Notes under the pieces: model-generated | The model's input: the letters and a program-made list of their open reading frames with translations, nothing else | What the model was told of the DNA's origin: nothing | Database searches by the model: none | Translations under genes and position numbers: made by a program | Shown: positions 25,644 through 33,734 of the stretch, piece by piece | Layout: the number at the start of each line of letters is the position of its first letter | Numbering within the stretch: position 1 is the stretch's first letter | Assembly (NCBI GenBank): GCA_030725745.1 | Contig: JANRFH010000030.1 | Span: 86,792-150,791, forward strand | Length of the DNA stretch: 64,000 nt | Source of the DNA: Akkermansiaceae bacterium | GTDB taxonomy: Bacteria > Verrucomicrobiota > Verrucomicrobiia > Verrucomicrobiales > Akkermansiaceae | Direction: 5' to 3'

Positions 25644-27725
25644 TCAGCTGAAGTTCGGGAGATCTGAAAGAAGCGGGGTGGGATCTCCCCAGATGCGGAA
25701 GAGGCGATTTGTATAGCGATGGTCGAGGTATTCCGTGGCGATGAGCGCGCGGGTGCCGTCCTTTTCGACATCCCAGCCATCGGTAGTGCCGGATGCCTTC
25801 CAGCCACGCTCTAACAAAGAAGAAAGGATATCGTCGCGCGATACTCCACTGGTATCTGGAAAACGAAAATCTTGGTGCGCAGGGGCATCGGCTACGGGGA
25901 GAGAAAAGGACGGACATTTCACTCGATAGCTACGTTTCCAGGTGCGAAGGAGCGGCTGGAGGAAGCCCACTAGTCTCAGGAGATGCTCTGCGCAGGCATT
26001 TCCGAATTCGGAATCAATAGGGCGCAGCGGCAGCATGCGGTTGATGACGGACTGGTATCCCGCCTGCCCCATGGCGCCGTAATAGATGACCGAATCGTCG
26101 CCCGCACGAACCACCCCACCTCCGTAAACAAAACCTTTCCAGCGCGCCTCGCCATTTTTACCAAAGCGCTCCGGGTGCTTTCCTAACAAGATGCGCTCAG
26201 CCACACCGTAACCCATCTGCTGCTTGAGAAATGTCCGAATGGAAGGCCGCCGCCAATGCCAAACGAAGGCACCCGGCACAAAGGCTAGGTGGTATCCAGC
26301 ATCGCTCAGCCGCCAGCAGAAATCGACATCGTCCCCGGCGGTGCGGAAATCGGGATCGAAGCCGCCGATCTTTTCGAACGCATCTCGGCGCACGGCTATA
26401 TTACAGCCAGGGAGGTGCTCGGCCTCGGTGTCATCGAGAAGGACATGGCTCGGCGCACCGGGAGCGGAGCGAATTACCGCCTCCTCCAGCGTGCGGGCTG
26501 AGGGCGGTAAATTGGGGCCGCCTGCGGCTGCCGTTTCCGGATGATTGAACGCACGATCGAGCCGGGAAAGCCACTCGCGGTCTGGCTCGCAATCGTCGTC
26601 TGTGAAAACAAAGATATCTCCTGTGGCAGCGGCGGCTCCAATATTGCGGGCGGCGCTGAGCCCGGAAGACGGGATGGAAATGAGCCGCACATTGGGAAAT
26701 TCCCCAGAAACGATATCCTCGGTATCATCCGTGGAGCCGTCGCTGACGACGAAGGTCTCGTGCGGCGGAAAATCCATGGAGGCGATAGCACGGAGACAAC
26801 CGGCAATATTCGTCGCGCCATTGCGAGTGCAGACAATGACGGAATAACGCCGTACTGGGGCTGAGGGTGCGGGCGCTTTGAATCGCGATAGGGCAGCGAA
26901 CGCAGGCTTCTCTGCACCACTCCGATCCGTGATACCGAAATCCCAATCAGTCACTTCGCGGCCACCAGTTTGCCAGAGATCGCTCCATGAGAAGACGGTG
27001 AAGCCCGCAGTTTCCTCTCGGTGCGCAGTTTCCATCGCCCAGCCTAAAGTCTCCGCCTGTTTCAACGGGGAATTGCGCTGAGAATCCATACCGAACTCGG
27101 AAATAACTAGCGGCCTGTCTCCTGCAATGTTCTGCAGGCGGCGCAAGTAATCCGTGAACGGCTGCTGCTCTTCAAGATAGACATTGAAAGCAGAAAAATC
27201 CGCATTCGCCGGCTCTAGGAACTCGGTCGATGGGTAGTTCGCGTAGGCGAAGAGCAGATGCGGAGCGAGGCTGCGGCCAAGCGCGATCATTTCCTCCAGC
27301 GTCCGCCTCACGGCCACCGGCCCCATCCACCTGACGAGATCCGAGGGGATTTCATTTCCCACATACACCCCGCCGAGTGCTGGGTGGGAGGCATATTCAC
27401 GGAGAAATGCGGCGAGGCGGATGTGCGCGGAGGAAACTAAGGAGGGGTTGGAGAGGAAATCCTCGTTATATCTCCAATCAAGCCCGGCAAAAACAATCAG
27501 CCCGGCGCTTTCAGCAGCGTCGAGGATTTTCCGATCCGGCAGTTTGAATAGGCGGACACTGGTGAATCCGGCGCGGCGCATCCTCGCGAATTCGATGGCC
27601 GCAACAGGAGATTTTCCTACCGGGAATGGCCCGTAGGTGACGGCGCGCAGCCAATGCCTCTCCCCACCTGAAAGGAAAAACTTTCCGTCAGTGGTTATTA
27701 CAGGTTTTGGCACAATAGCGGGCAC
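25644..27725 (-). CDS. Glycoside hydrolase (clan A-like) - GT2 glycosyltransferase fusion
   Basis: Residues about 1-290 form a TIM-barrel glycosidase: TSVRLFKLPDRKILDAA, acid/base Glu in GGVYVGNEIPSDL, nucleophile Glu in PLVISEFGMDSQ, and FTVFSWSDLWQTGG. After a Pro/Ala linker, residues about 300-530 are a GT-A family 2 transferase: YSVIVCTRNGATNIAGCL, VVSDGSTDDTEDIV, FTDDDCEPDREWL (DxD-like) and AGDDVDFCWRLSDAGY. About 110 unassigned residues follow. No signal peptide or membrane helix is evident. Joining a hydrolase or transglycosylase to a polymerising-type transferase suggests beta-glucan or exopolysaccharide remodelling (inference). It is followed by queA after 3 nt. Confidence 0.85.
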   Translation of the reverse strand: MPAIVPKPVITTDGKFFLSGGERHWLRAVTYGPFPVGKSPVAAIEFARMRRAGFTSVRLFKLPDRKILDAAESAGLIVFAGLDWRYNEDFLSNPSLVSSAHIRLAAFLREYASHPALGGVYVGNEIPSDLVRWMGPVAVRRTLEEMIALGRSLAPHLLFAYANYPSTEFLEPANADFSAFNVYLEEQQPFTDYLRRLQNIAGDRPLVISEFGMDSQRNSPLKQAETLGWAMETAHREETAGFTVFSWSDLWQTGGREVTDWDFGITDRSGAEKPAFAALSRFKAPAPSAPVRRYSVIVCTRNGATNIAGCLRAIASMDFPPHETFVVSDGSTDDTEDIVSGEFPNVRLISIPSSGLSAARNIGAAAATGDIFVFTDDDCEPDREWLSRLDRAFNHPETAAAGGPNLPPSARTLEEAVIRSAPGAPSHVLLDDTEAEHLPGCNIAVRRDAFEKIGGFDPDFRTAGDDVDFCWRLSDAGYHLAFVPGAFVWHWRRPSIRTFLKQQMGYGVAERILLGKHPERFGKNGEARWKGFVYGGGVVRAGDDSVIYYGAMGQAGYQSVINRMLPLRPIDSEFGNACAEHLLRLVGFLQPLLRTWKRSYRVKCPSFSLPVADAPAHQDFRFPDTSGVSRDDILSSLLERGWKASGTTDGWDVEKDGTRALIATEYLDHRYTNRLFRIWGDPTPLLSDLPNFS

Positions 27726-27774
27726 GTGCGGAGCCTAGACGGAAGGCGACCCGTCTTGGAATTGAAATCAGTTC

Positions 27775-28746
27775 TTATACGGTGGCAGGCTCACAGATCG
27801 ACTCCGGAAGGACTGGAGCAAGTGGCGAAAGACCGAGTTTAGCCAGCAAGACCTGATCCTTTTCCACCGATGGGTTTTTCGCCGTGAGGAGCTTATCACC
27901 GTAGAAAATGGAATTCGCACCAGCGAAGAAACAGAGCGCCTGCGCCTCATCGGAGAGGCGGGTGCGGCCTGCGGAGAGACGGACTTTTGCCTTCGGGATC
28001 GCGATGCGTGTGACCGCGATCATGCGAACAATGTCGAAGGTATCCACCTGCGGGTTTTCCGCGAGCGGTGTGCCTGGCATAGGCATGAGCGAGTTGATCG
28101 GCACCGACTCTGGCTGTGGGTCAAAATTCGAGATGACTTCCAGCAGGCGGAGGCGGTCGGTGATCGTTTCTCCGAGGCCGAGGATACCGCCACAGCAAAC
28201 GGACATGCCTGCGTCCTGCACGTTTTGAATGGTGCGCAATCGATCCTCGTAAGTGTGTGAGGTGACGATGTTCGGATAGTGCTCCGGGGAAGTATCGAGG
28301 TTGTGATTGTAAGCAGTGACGCCCGCTGCCTTGAGGCGCTTGGCTTCTTCGGGGCCGAGTTCACCGAGGGTCACGCAGACCTCCATGCCGAGCTTGGAAA
28401 CATCTTGGATGATATCGATCACTTGCTCAAAGCGCTCGGTGCCACCGCGAACACCGCGCCAGGCAGCACCCATACAGAAACGCGTGGAGCCGGTTTCCGC
28501 AGCGACTTTTGCGCGCTCCATGACATCACATTTTGCCATCAGGCGCTCGGACTCGACACCGGATTTGTAGCGGGCGGATTGAGCACAGTAGGAGCAATCC
28601 TCGGAGCAGCCGCCGGTCTTGATGGAAAGAAGAGTGCAGAGCTGCACTTCGGGCTGATCCCAGTTTTCCTCATGCACCTGCCGTGACTTCTGGATGAGTT
28701 CGAAAAACGGCAGGTCGTGGAGTGATTGGAGTTCTGAAAGGGTCAT
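27775..28746 (-). CDS. bioB: Biotin synthase
   Basis: Radical SAM enzyme that inserts sulfur into dethiobiotin. The CxxxCxxC cluster site is in GGCSEDCSYCAQSARY. Other signatures are RFCMGAAWRGVRGG, VCVTLGELGPEEAKRLKAAG, AYNHNLDTSPEHYPNIVTSH, CCGGILGLGET, PINSLMPMPGTPL, and the second-cluster Arg region RLSAGRTRLS. It ends FAGANSIFYGDKLLTAKNP as expected. Full length at 323 aa. No other bio genes are adjacent, and no BirA-type operator was recognised. Confidence 0.97.
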   Translation of the reverse strand: MTLSELQSLHDLPFFELIQKSRQVHEENWDQPEVQLCTLLSIKTGGCSEDCSYCAQSARYKSGVESERLMAKCDVMERAKVAAETGSTRFCMGAAWRGVRGGTERFEQVIDIIQDVSKLGMEVCVTLGELGPEEAKRLKAAGVTAYNHNLDTSPEHYPNIVTSHTYEDRLRTIQNVQDAGMSVCCGGILGLGETITDRLRLLEVISNFDPQPESVPINSLMPMPGTPLAENPQVDTFDIVRMIAVTRIAIPKAKVRLSAGRTRLSDEAQALCFFAGANSIFYGDKLLTAKNPSVEKDQVLLAKLGLSPLAPVLPESICEPATV

Positions 28747-28763
28747 AAGATAGTAGGTAAATA

Positions 28764-28844
28764 TGAAATGCTGAAAACTGAAACGCTGAAATTTTCGTGA
28801 AATACCGAAGAATCAATTTCAGCGTTTCAGTTTTCAGTATTTCA
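28764..28844. repeat. Family B inverted element (CTGAAA words)
   Basis: Arms 28764-28793 and 28815-28844 are inverted, 30 bp each, with one mismatch and a 21-bp loop. Each arm repeats CTGAAA at a 7-8 bp spacing (GCTGAAA, ACTGAAA, CGCTGAAA). It fills the spacer between the bioB start (17 nt away) and the stop of the upstream gene (9 nt away). Confidence 0.85.
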
Positions 28845-28853
28845 GCGTTTGTT

Positions 28854-29537
28854 TTATCGCGTCCAGCCGCCGTAGCCCTTTGGCATCTCGCCACGACCAA
28901 CCATGGTGTAGACGGTCTTGCCGTTAGCGCCTTCTAGCGGGAGGCCGAGCTTGCTTTTCCAAACTCCGGACATGGAGGAGCCAGTGTGGCAGCCCCAGGA
29001 TTTGCAGTAGGCGTTCTTGGCGAAAATTGAGGAGCTCAGCCTAGAAAGATGAGACTCATGTAAAGTAGCTGTGGAGACGGCCATGATCTCGTTGCCGTAA
29101 TCGAACATGAACGCGTGTTTGTTCGAGTGGCCGAAGTAGTCATAAGTCACAACCGAGCCGCGTGGGCGAGAGTTGTGTGCCGAGATGTATCCATCGGTGG
29201 ATGAGAACCAGATGAGTGTCGCGCCACGCTTCGAGGCCTGCTCGGCGATCCATGTGGTGTAGGGCTTTCCGTCCTCGCGGCCGCGCGTCTCATAACCCGG
29301 CTTGTAAACCAGCCAAACGAGCGGCGCATCCTTCCCGTAGGCCAAGCGGATTTCAGCCATGCGTAGAGTGGAAGCTCGCACGAAATTCGCCCACCAACGA
29401 TCATGCTGGTCTTCTGAAGTGCGGTAGTTTTCCCATTTTCTCAACGCCGGGCCGCCACAGACAATGACGTGCTCCGCAAGCGAAGCTTGGGTGAGAAGGA
29501 AAAGTGAAACGAGAGCGGCCTTGAGCAAGCGTGGCAT
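28854..29537 (-). CDS. Secreted protein, possibly caspase-like (clan CD)
   Basis: The signal peptide is AALVSLFLLTQASLA. The mature sequence has alternating strands (EHVIVCGGPALRKWENY, PLVWLVYKPGYE, ATLIWFSSTDGYI) and two blocks resembling a clan CD His/Cys dyad: VVTYDYFGHSNKHAF (His after a hydrophobic strand) and CKSWGCHTGSSMS (Cys before TGSS). I infer a caspase-like or related fold but cannot confirm catalysis. It ends with VWKSKLGLPLEGANGKTVY. Monocistronic, between an FtsB-like gene and a family B element. Confidence 0.6.
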   Translation of the reverse strand: MPRLLKAALVSLFLLTQASLAEHVIVCGGPALRKWENYRTSEDQHDRWWANFVRASTLRMAEIRLAYGKDAPLVWLVYKPGYETRGREDGKPYTTWIAEQASKRGATLIWFSSTDGYISAHNSRPRGSVVTYDYFGHSNKHAFMFDYGNEIMAVSTATLHESHLSRLSSSIFAKNAYCKSWGCHTGSSMSGVWKSKLGLPLEGANGKTVYTMVGRGEMPKGYGGWTR

Positions 29538-29585
29538 GGGAATATCTAATCTTGGAGCCGAACGGCGGTCAATGGGGAAGACGGA

Positions 29586-29927
29586 TTAGCGGTTTGGATC
29601 GAAACGGAGGACGCGCTCGCCTTCGCGGTAATAATTTAGTCTGTCGCGCGCCTGAACTTCGAGATAGGCAGTGTCCTCTCGCAGTGCCTGGAGCTTAATT
29701 TCATTGTGTTCCTTTTCGTCAATCGTCTCCTGCTCGCGCTCCTGCGTCATGCGCAGCTTCACTTGTAGCTCTTCGAGTTTCCGCTTCTGCGGAATGGCGG
29801 TCGCCGTGATGAGTAGCCCGAAGGCAACGGCCATGGACACGTAAAGGAGACGGTTCATGCCTTTGATGAAACGCGTCGCACCCTCCATGCGGGCGATTTT
29901 TTCAGCGGTGAACTTCTTCCTAGCCAT
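29586..29927 (-). CDS. FtsB/DivIC-like septum formation initiator
   Basis: Small bitopic membrane protein: a basic cytoplasmic N-terminus (MARKKFTAEK), one helix (NRLLYVSMAVAFGLLITATA) and a coiled coil (LEELQVKLRMTQEREQETI). It closes with the family-typical VQARDRLNYYREGERVLRF. FtsB and DivIC join FtsL and FtsQ (DivIB) in the divisome. At 113 residues the length fits. Divergent from asd. Confidence 0.87.
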   Translation of the reverse strand: MARKKFTAEKIARMEGATRFIKGMNRLLYVSMAVAFGLLITATAIPQKRKLEELQVKLRMTQEREQETIDEKEHNEIKLQALREDTAYLEVQARDRLNYYREGERVLRFDPNR

Positions 29928-30035
29928 AATCTAATGGCTATTTAAGGCTATTGATTAGTAAAATGTCAAGAAATCCAAAGCAAATTGCCGGTGGCTTAAG
30001 GATTGCATGAAAGAAGGAACCGACTATTTTCCGCG

Positions 30036-30052
30036 CCCGGCTTGTCGCCGGG
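30036..30052. promoter_or_regulatory. GC-rich hairpin just upstream of asd
   Basis: CCCGGC-TTGTC-GCCGGG is a perfect 6-bp stem with a 5-nt loop, ending 10 nt before the asd ATG. It would sequester or border the ribosome-binding region. It is not followed by a T-run, so a leader structure is likelier than a terminator. Confidence 0.45.
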
Positions 30053-30062
30053 TTCTCTGAAA

Positions 30063-31061
30063 ATGAAATCACCTCATGTAGCGATAGTCGGGGCGACGGG
30101 TGCCGTCGGCGTGGAAATGCTCCTTTGCCTGGAACAGCGGAACTTTCCCTTATCAAAGCTCACCCTGCTCGCCTCCGCACGCTCCGCCGGGAAGACTATG
30201 AAATTCCGCGGCGAGGACATCGTCGTAAAAGAGCTGACCCATGATTGCTTCGAGGGCATCGACATCGCACTCTTCAGTGCAGGCGGCGGGATTTCCCTCG
30301 AATTCGCCCCTAGCGCAGCCGCCGCCGGTGCGGTGGTGATCGACAACTCTTCCGCTTTCCGCATGGACGAGGGCGTGCCTCTCGTTGTCCCGGAAATCAA
30401 CCCCGAAGCCGCGAAAAACCACCCGAAGGGCATCATCGCAAATCCGAATTGCACCACGATCATCTCCCTGATGGCGCTCGCGCCCCTGCATGAAAAATTT
30501 GGCCTCAAATCCGTCATCGCCTCCACTTATCAAGCGGTTTCAGGATCTGGCGCACAGGGCATCATCGAGCTCGAGGAGCAAATGCAAGCGCTCGCCAACG
30601 GCCAGCCGGTTTCGCTAAAAGTCTATCCCCGCCAGATCGCGTTCAACGTGATCCCGCAGGTCGATGCTTTCACTGACAACGGCTACACCAAGGAAGAGCT
30701 CAAGATGCTCCATGAAGGTCGGAAAATCATGAACCTTCCCGATCTCAGGGTTTCCTGCACCTGCGTTCGCGTGCCGGTCTTCCGGTCGCATTCAGTTTCA
30801 ATCACCGCGCAGTTCGAAAGACCCGTCGATGTGGAAACCGCCCGCGCCACCTACGCCTCCAAGCCCGGTGTGCAGATCGTCGATGATCCGGCGAACAAGG
30901 TCTTCCCCGTGCCTCTCGACACCACTGGGAAGGACGACTGCCTCGTCGGACGCGTCCGCAAAAACCTCGTATTCGACAACGCCCTAGATCTCTGGGTCGT
31001 CGGCGATCAGGTGCGCAAGGGCGCCGCCCTCAATGCGGTTCAGATTGCGGAAATCCTTTGA
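30063..31061 (+). CDS. asd: Aspartate-semialdehyde dehydrogenase
   Basis: Reduces aspartyl phosphate to aspartate semialdehyde for lysine, methionine, threonine and diaminopimelate synthesis. The start MKSPHVAIVGATGAVGVEML opens with the NADP-binding glycine loop. The catalytic Cys is in IIANPNCTTIISLMAL, followed by ASTYQAVSGSGAQG, FNVIPQVDAF, and the catalytic His region CVRVPVFRSHSVSI. At 332 residues it is complete. Confidence 0.97.
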   Translation: MKSPHVAIVGATGAVGVEMLLCLEQRNFPLSKLTLLASARSAGKTMKFRGEDIVVKELTHDCFEGIDIALFSAGGGISLEFAPSAAAAGAVVIDNSSAFRMDEGVPLVVPEINPEAAKNHPKGIIANPNCTTIISLMALAPLHEKFGLKSVIASTYQAVSGSGAQGIIELEEQMQALANGQPVSLKVYPRQIAFNVIPQVDAFTDNGYTKEELKMLHEGRKIMNLPDLRVSCTCVRVPVFRSHSVSITAQFERPVDVETARATYASKPGVQIVDDPANKVFPVPLDTTGKDDCLVGRVRKNLVFDNALDLWVVGDQVRKGAALNAVQIAEIL

Positions 31062-31469
<408 letters not shown>

Positions 31470-31549
31470 AAACTTTAAACTCTAAACTTTAAACCTCAAG
31501 GAAGAGGCCATTCGTAAAGTTGGAGTTTAAAGTTTAAAACTTAAAGTTT
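31470..31549. repeat. Family C inverted element (AAACTTT heptads)
   Basis: The left arm, 31470-31506, reads as four heptads AAACTTT, AAACTCT, AAACTTT, AAACCTC and ends with the AAGGAAGAG foot. The right arm, 31522-31549, is its inverted, slightly diverged copy without a clear foot. The left end abuts the HIT stop codon with no gap, and the right end lies 2 nt before the lipase ATG. The whole intergenic space is therefore made of the element. Confidence 0.85.
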
Positions 31550-31551
31550 CC

Positions 31552-32211
31552 ATGATCACCGCACGCTTTTTTCATCTCTTCACCGGCATCTTCGCGTCTG
31601 CAGTATCCTGCCACCCCCAGCCCGCGACCCCGCGCTACCAACGTGTCGTCATGGTTCACGGGATTTTCGAGGATGGAAAAGCGTTCAACTCCCTAAAGTC
31701 CCGTCTCGAAAACCACGGCATTAAGTGCTACGTCCCAAAGCTAACTCCAGCCGATGGAAGAGGAGGCCTCGACAAACTCGCCGAAAACCTCAAGCAGGAC
31801 ATCGATAAGGAATTCGGCGAGACAGATCACATTGCCCTCGTCGCCTTCAGCATGGGTGGCCTTGTCTCTCGCTACTATTTACAGAAACTAGGTGGAGCAG
31901 ACCGCTGCGATGCATTTGTCACCATCTCCAGCCCTCACCACGGCACCAAAGTCGCCTACACTTATCCCAGCAAAGGCGCACAACAGATGCGCCCCGGCAG
32001 CCCTTTCCTCCAAGATCTTGAGGAAACGGAAGACACCCTCGGTGACATGCCCATCGTGTCCTACCGCACCCCCATGGATCTCATCATCCTTCCCACCAAC
32101 TCTTCCGTATGGGAGCGCGCAGAAAACTACTCCTACACCGTCGCCCTTCACCCTCTAATGCTCCATACCAGATCCGTCCTCGACGATATCGAACGGCGCT
32201 TCACGAAATGA
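31552..32211 (+). CDS. Alpha/beta-hydrolase lipase-like lipoprotein
   Basis: The N-terminus is a signal with a possible lipobox (FASAVSC). The fold follows: VVMVHGIFEDGKAFNSL (oxyanion HG), nucleophile elbow VAFSMGGLVSRYYLQ, TISSPHHGTK typical of bacterial triacylglycerol lipases, and DLIILPTNSSVW. The catalytic His is probably in VALHPLMLHT. At 219 residues it is compact and lacks a lid domain. Likely an envelope esterase or lipase. The start codon lies 2 nt from a family C arm, so no ordinary Shine-Dalgarno sequence is present. Confidence 0.85.
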   Translation: MITARFFHLFTGIFASAVSCHPQPATPRYQRVVMVHGIFEDGKAFNSLKSRLENHGIKCYVPKLTPADGRGGLDKLAENLKQDIDKEFGETDHIALVAFSMGGLVSRYYLQKLGGADRCDAFVTISSPHHGTKVAYTYPSKGAQQMRPGSPFLQDLEETEDTLGDMPIVSYRTPMDLIILPTNSSVWERAENYSYTVALHPLMLHTRSVLDDIERRFTK

Positions 32212-32259
32212 GGCTCCCGTTTCCTTGAAGTCCTTGGAGAAACGGCTAGCCTCCGGAGT

Positions 32260-33069
32260 ATGAACGTATCCCACCTGGCCCTCGGCTTCGCCGTCCTTCT
32301 CTCCGCCTGCGCACCCGGCAACCCGCCCGCAGGAAATGTCCCGGCCTCAAACCTCTCCGCATCGCAGAAAGCCACCATCGGCCGTAAGATCTGGCAAAAC
32401 GAATCCGGCGGCAGCATTGATGGACTCACCGCATGGAATGCTGGCGAAGAATTCCCCTCTCTCGGCATAGGCCACTTCATCTGGTATCCCGTCGGCTTCA
32501 ACGGCCGCTTCGAGGAATCTTGGCCTTCGTTCGCGAAATTCGCGAAAAATAACGGCGCGAATCCACCCGCCATTGCCATGCAGCGCCACAGCCCGTGGAA
32601 CAGCCGTGCGGAATTCCAGTCGCAGTTCAGTTCGGCTGAAATGAAATCCCTACGCACCTGGCTCGCGGCAAACGTCACAATCCAGACAGATTTCATCATC
32701 GCCCGGTCTCGCGCTGCACTGCCGAAAATGCTCGCCGCAGCCCCTGCCTCCGAGCGCGCAAAGATCCAATCGAACTACCAGAAAGTCTCCACCACCACAC
32801 AGGGCACCTACGCCCTTATCGACTACGTGAATTTCAAAGGCGAAGGAACCAGCGCTTCCGAAAAATACAACGGCCAAGGCTGGGGGCTCCTCCAAGTCCT
32901 CGGCGGGATGAACAACGTCCATTCCGGCGCAGCGGCCGCCACGGAATTCGCCGCCTCCGCCAAACGCGTGCTCTCCCGCCGTATCGCAAACGCTCCCGCT
33001 GCCCGCAACGAAGGCAAATGGCTTCCCGGCTGGCACAATCGCTGCGATACTTACGGCAGGCCAATGTAA
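32260..33069 (+). CDS. Lipoprotein with lysozyme-like N-terminal motif
   Basis: A lipobox (LLSACAPG) follows a signal sequence. The segment IWQNESGGSIDGLTAWNAG through SLGIGHFIWYP resembles GH24 lysozymes, where a catalytic Glu near the first helix is followed by a G-x-GH turn. The family is probably a conserved protein lacking a firm assignment, so a muramidase role is inferred. The C-terminal part contains YALIDYVNFKGEGTSASEKY and WGLLQVLGGM. It ends before a strong hairpin. Confidence 0.6.
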   Translation: MNVSHLALGFAVLLSACAPGNPPAGNVPASNLSASQKATIGRKIWQNESGGSIDGLTAWNAGEEFPSLGIGHFIWYPVGFNGRFEESWPSFAKFAKNNGANPPAIAMQRHSPWNSRAEFQSQFSSAEMKSLRTWLAANVTIQTDFIIARSRAALPKMLAAAPASERAKIQSNYQKVSTTTQGTYALIDYVNFKGEGTSASEKYNGQGWGLLQVLGGMNNVHSGAAAATEFAASAKRVLSRRIANAPAARNEGKWLPGWHNRCDTYGRPM

Positions 33070-33076
33070 ACGGAAA

Positions 33077-33108
33077 GGGCTCCCCAGGATTTGCATCCCA
33101 AGGAGCCC
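33077..33108. terminator. Convergent stem-loop terminator
   Basis: GGGCTCC and GGAGCCC are perfect outer arms, and GGAT/ATCC forms an inner stem. It lies between the convergent lysozyme-like and RGY-rich genes. There is no T-run on either side, so termination efficiency is uncertain. Confidence 0.6.
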
Positions 33109-33137
33109 GACCAGACACAAGATACACGTCAGATCAT

Positions 33138-33482
33138 TTAGCGGCCAAAGCGGAATTGCACACTCGCTCCAGAGCTACGGTGATTATCATAGCCGCGGCT
33201 CTGATAGCCACGGTTGTCATAATTACTACCGCAGCTGCTACCCCGGCTCTGATGACTCGGAGCAGACACTGTGCGGTATCCCCAACGTGGATTTCCGCAG
33301 TGGTCATAGCCGATGAAATATTTCTGAGTATAGACCGGACGACCGTAGCGGTAGCCACTCACATAGATCGTGCTTGCGGGCTGGCTGTATCCGCGTCCGT
33401 CTCCAGGGCGGGCATCGGCGTTAACGCTAGTGCCCACGAAAGCGAAGGCGGTGATGGCAATTGCAGTGAATAGTTTTTTCAT
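33138..33482 (-). CDS. Small secreted Arg/Gly/Tyr/Ser-rich protein
   Basis: The signal peptide is FTAIAITAFAFVGTSVNADA. The mature 90 residues are rich in Tyr, Gly, Arg and Ser with loose repeats (YDNRGYQSRGYDNHRSSG) and two Cys (one in DHCGNP, one in SSCGSN). The C-terminus is FRFGR. It resembles small basic exported proteins of unknown role that are frequent in Verrucomicrobiota. I do not recognise a domain. Confidence 0.7.
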   Translation of the reverse strand: MKKLFTAIAITAFAFVGTSVNADARPGDGRGYSQPASTIYVSGYRYGRPVYTQKYFIGYDHCGNPRWGYRTVSAPSHQSRGSSCGSNYDNRGYQSRGYDNHRSSGASVQFRFGR

Positions 33483-33580
33483 AGTTTTGGTAATTTTTGG
33501 TTACGCAGGCTATGACCTCGCTAACTGAAAATTTATTCACCCCTCTGCGAAAAAAATTCGAACCGCCCACTCCATGAAAT

Positions 33581-33651
33581 GCTCCCGACAGGAATCGAAC
33601 CTGTATCTAAGGTTTAGGAAACCCTTGTTCTATCCGTTGAACTACGGGAGC
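33581..33651 (-). tRNA. tRNA-Arg (anticodon CCT)
   Basis: The minus strand gives a 7-bp acceptor GCTCCCG/CGGGAGC, a D arm GTTC...GAAC, an anticodon arm AGGGT-TTCCTAA-ACCTT, and a T arm ACAGG-TTCGATT-CCTGT. Anticodon CCT reads AGG. 71 nt without the discriminator; CCA is not encoded (the next bases are ATTT). Confidence 0.95.
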
Positions 33652-33734
33652 TTCGCGGGAAGGATTTGATAGGTGCTCCTAGTATGATGTGCAAGCCATT
33701 AGCACTAACCGTAATCGGTCGATTCCCGGAAAAA

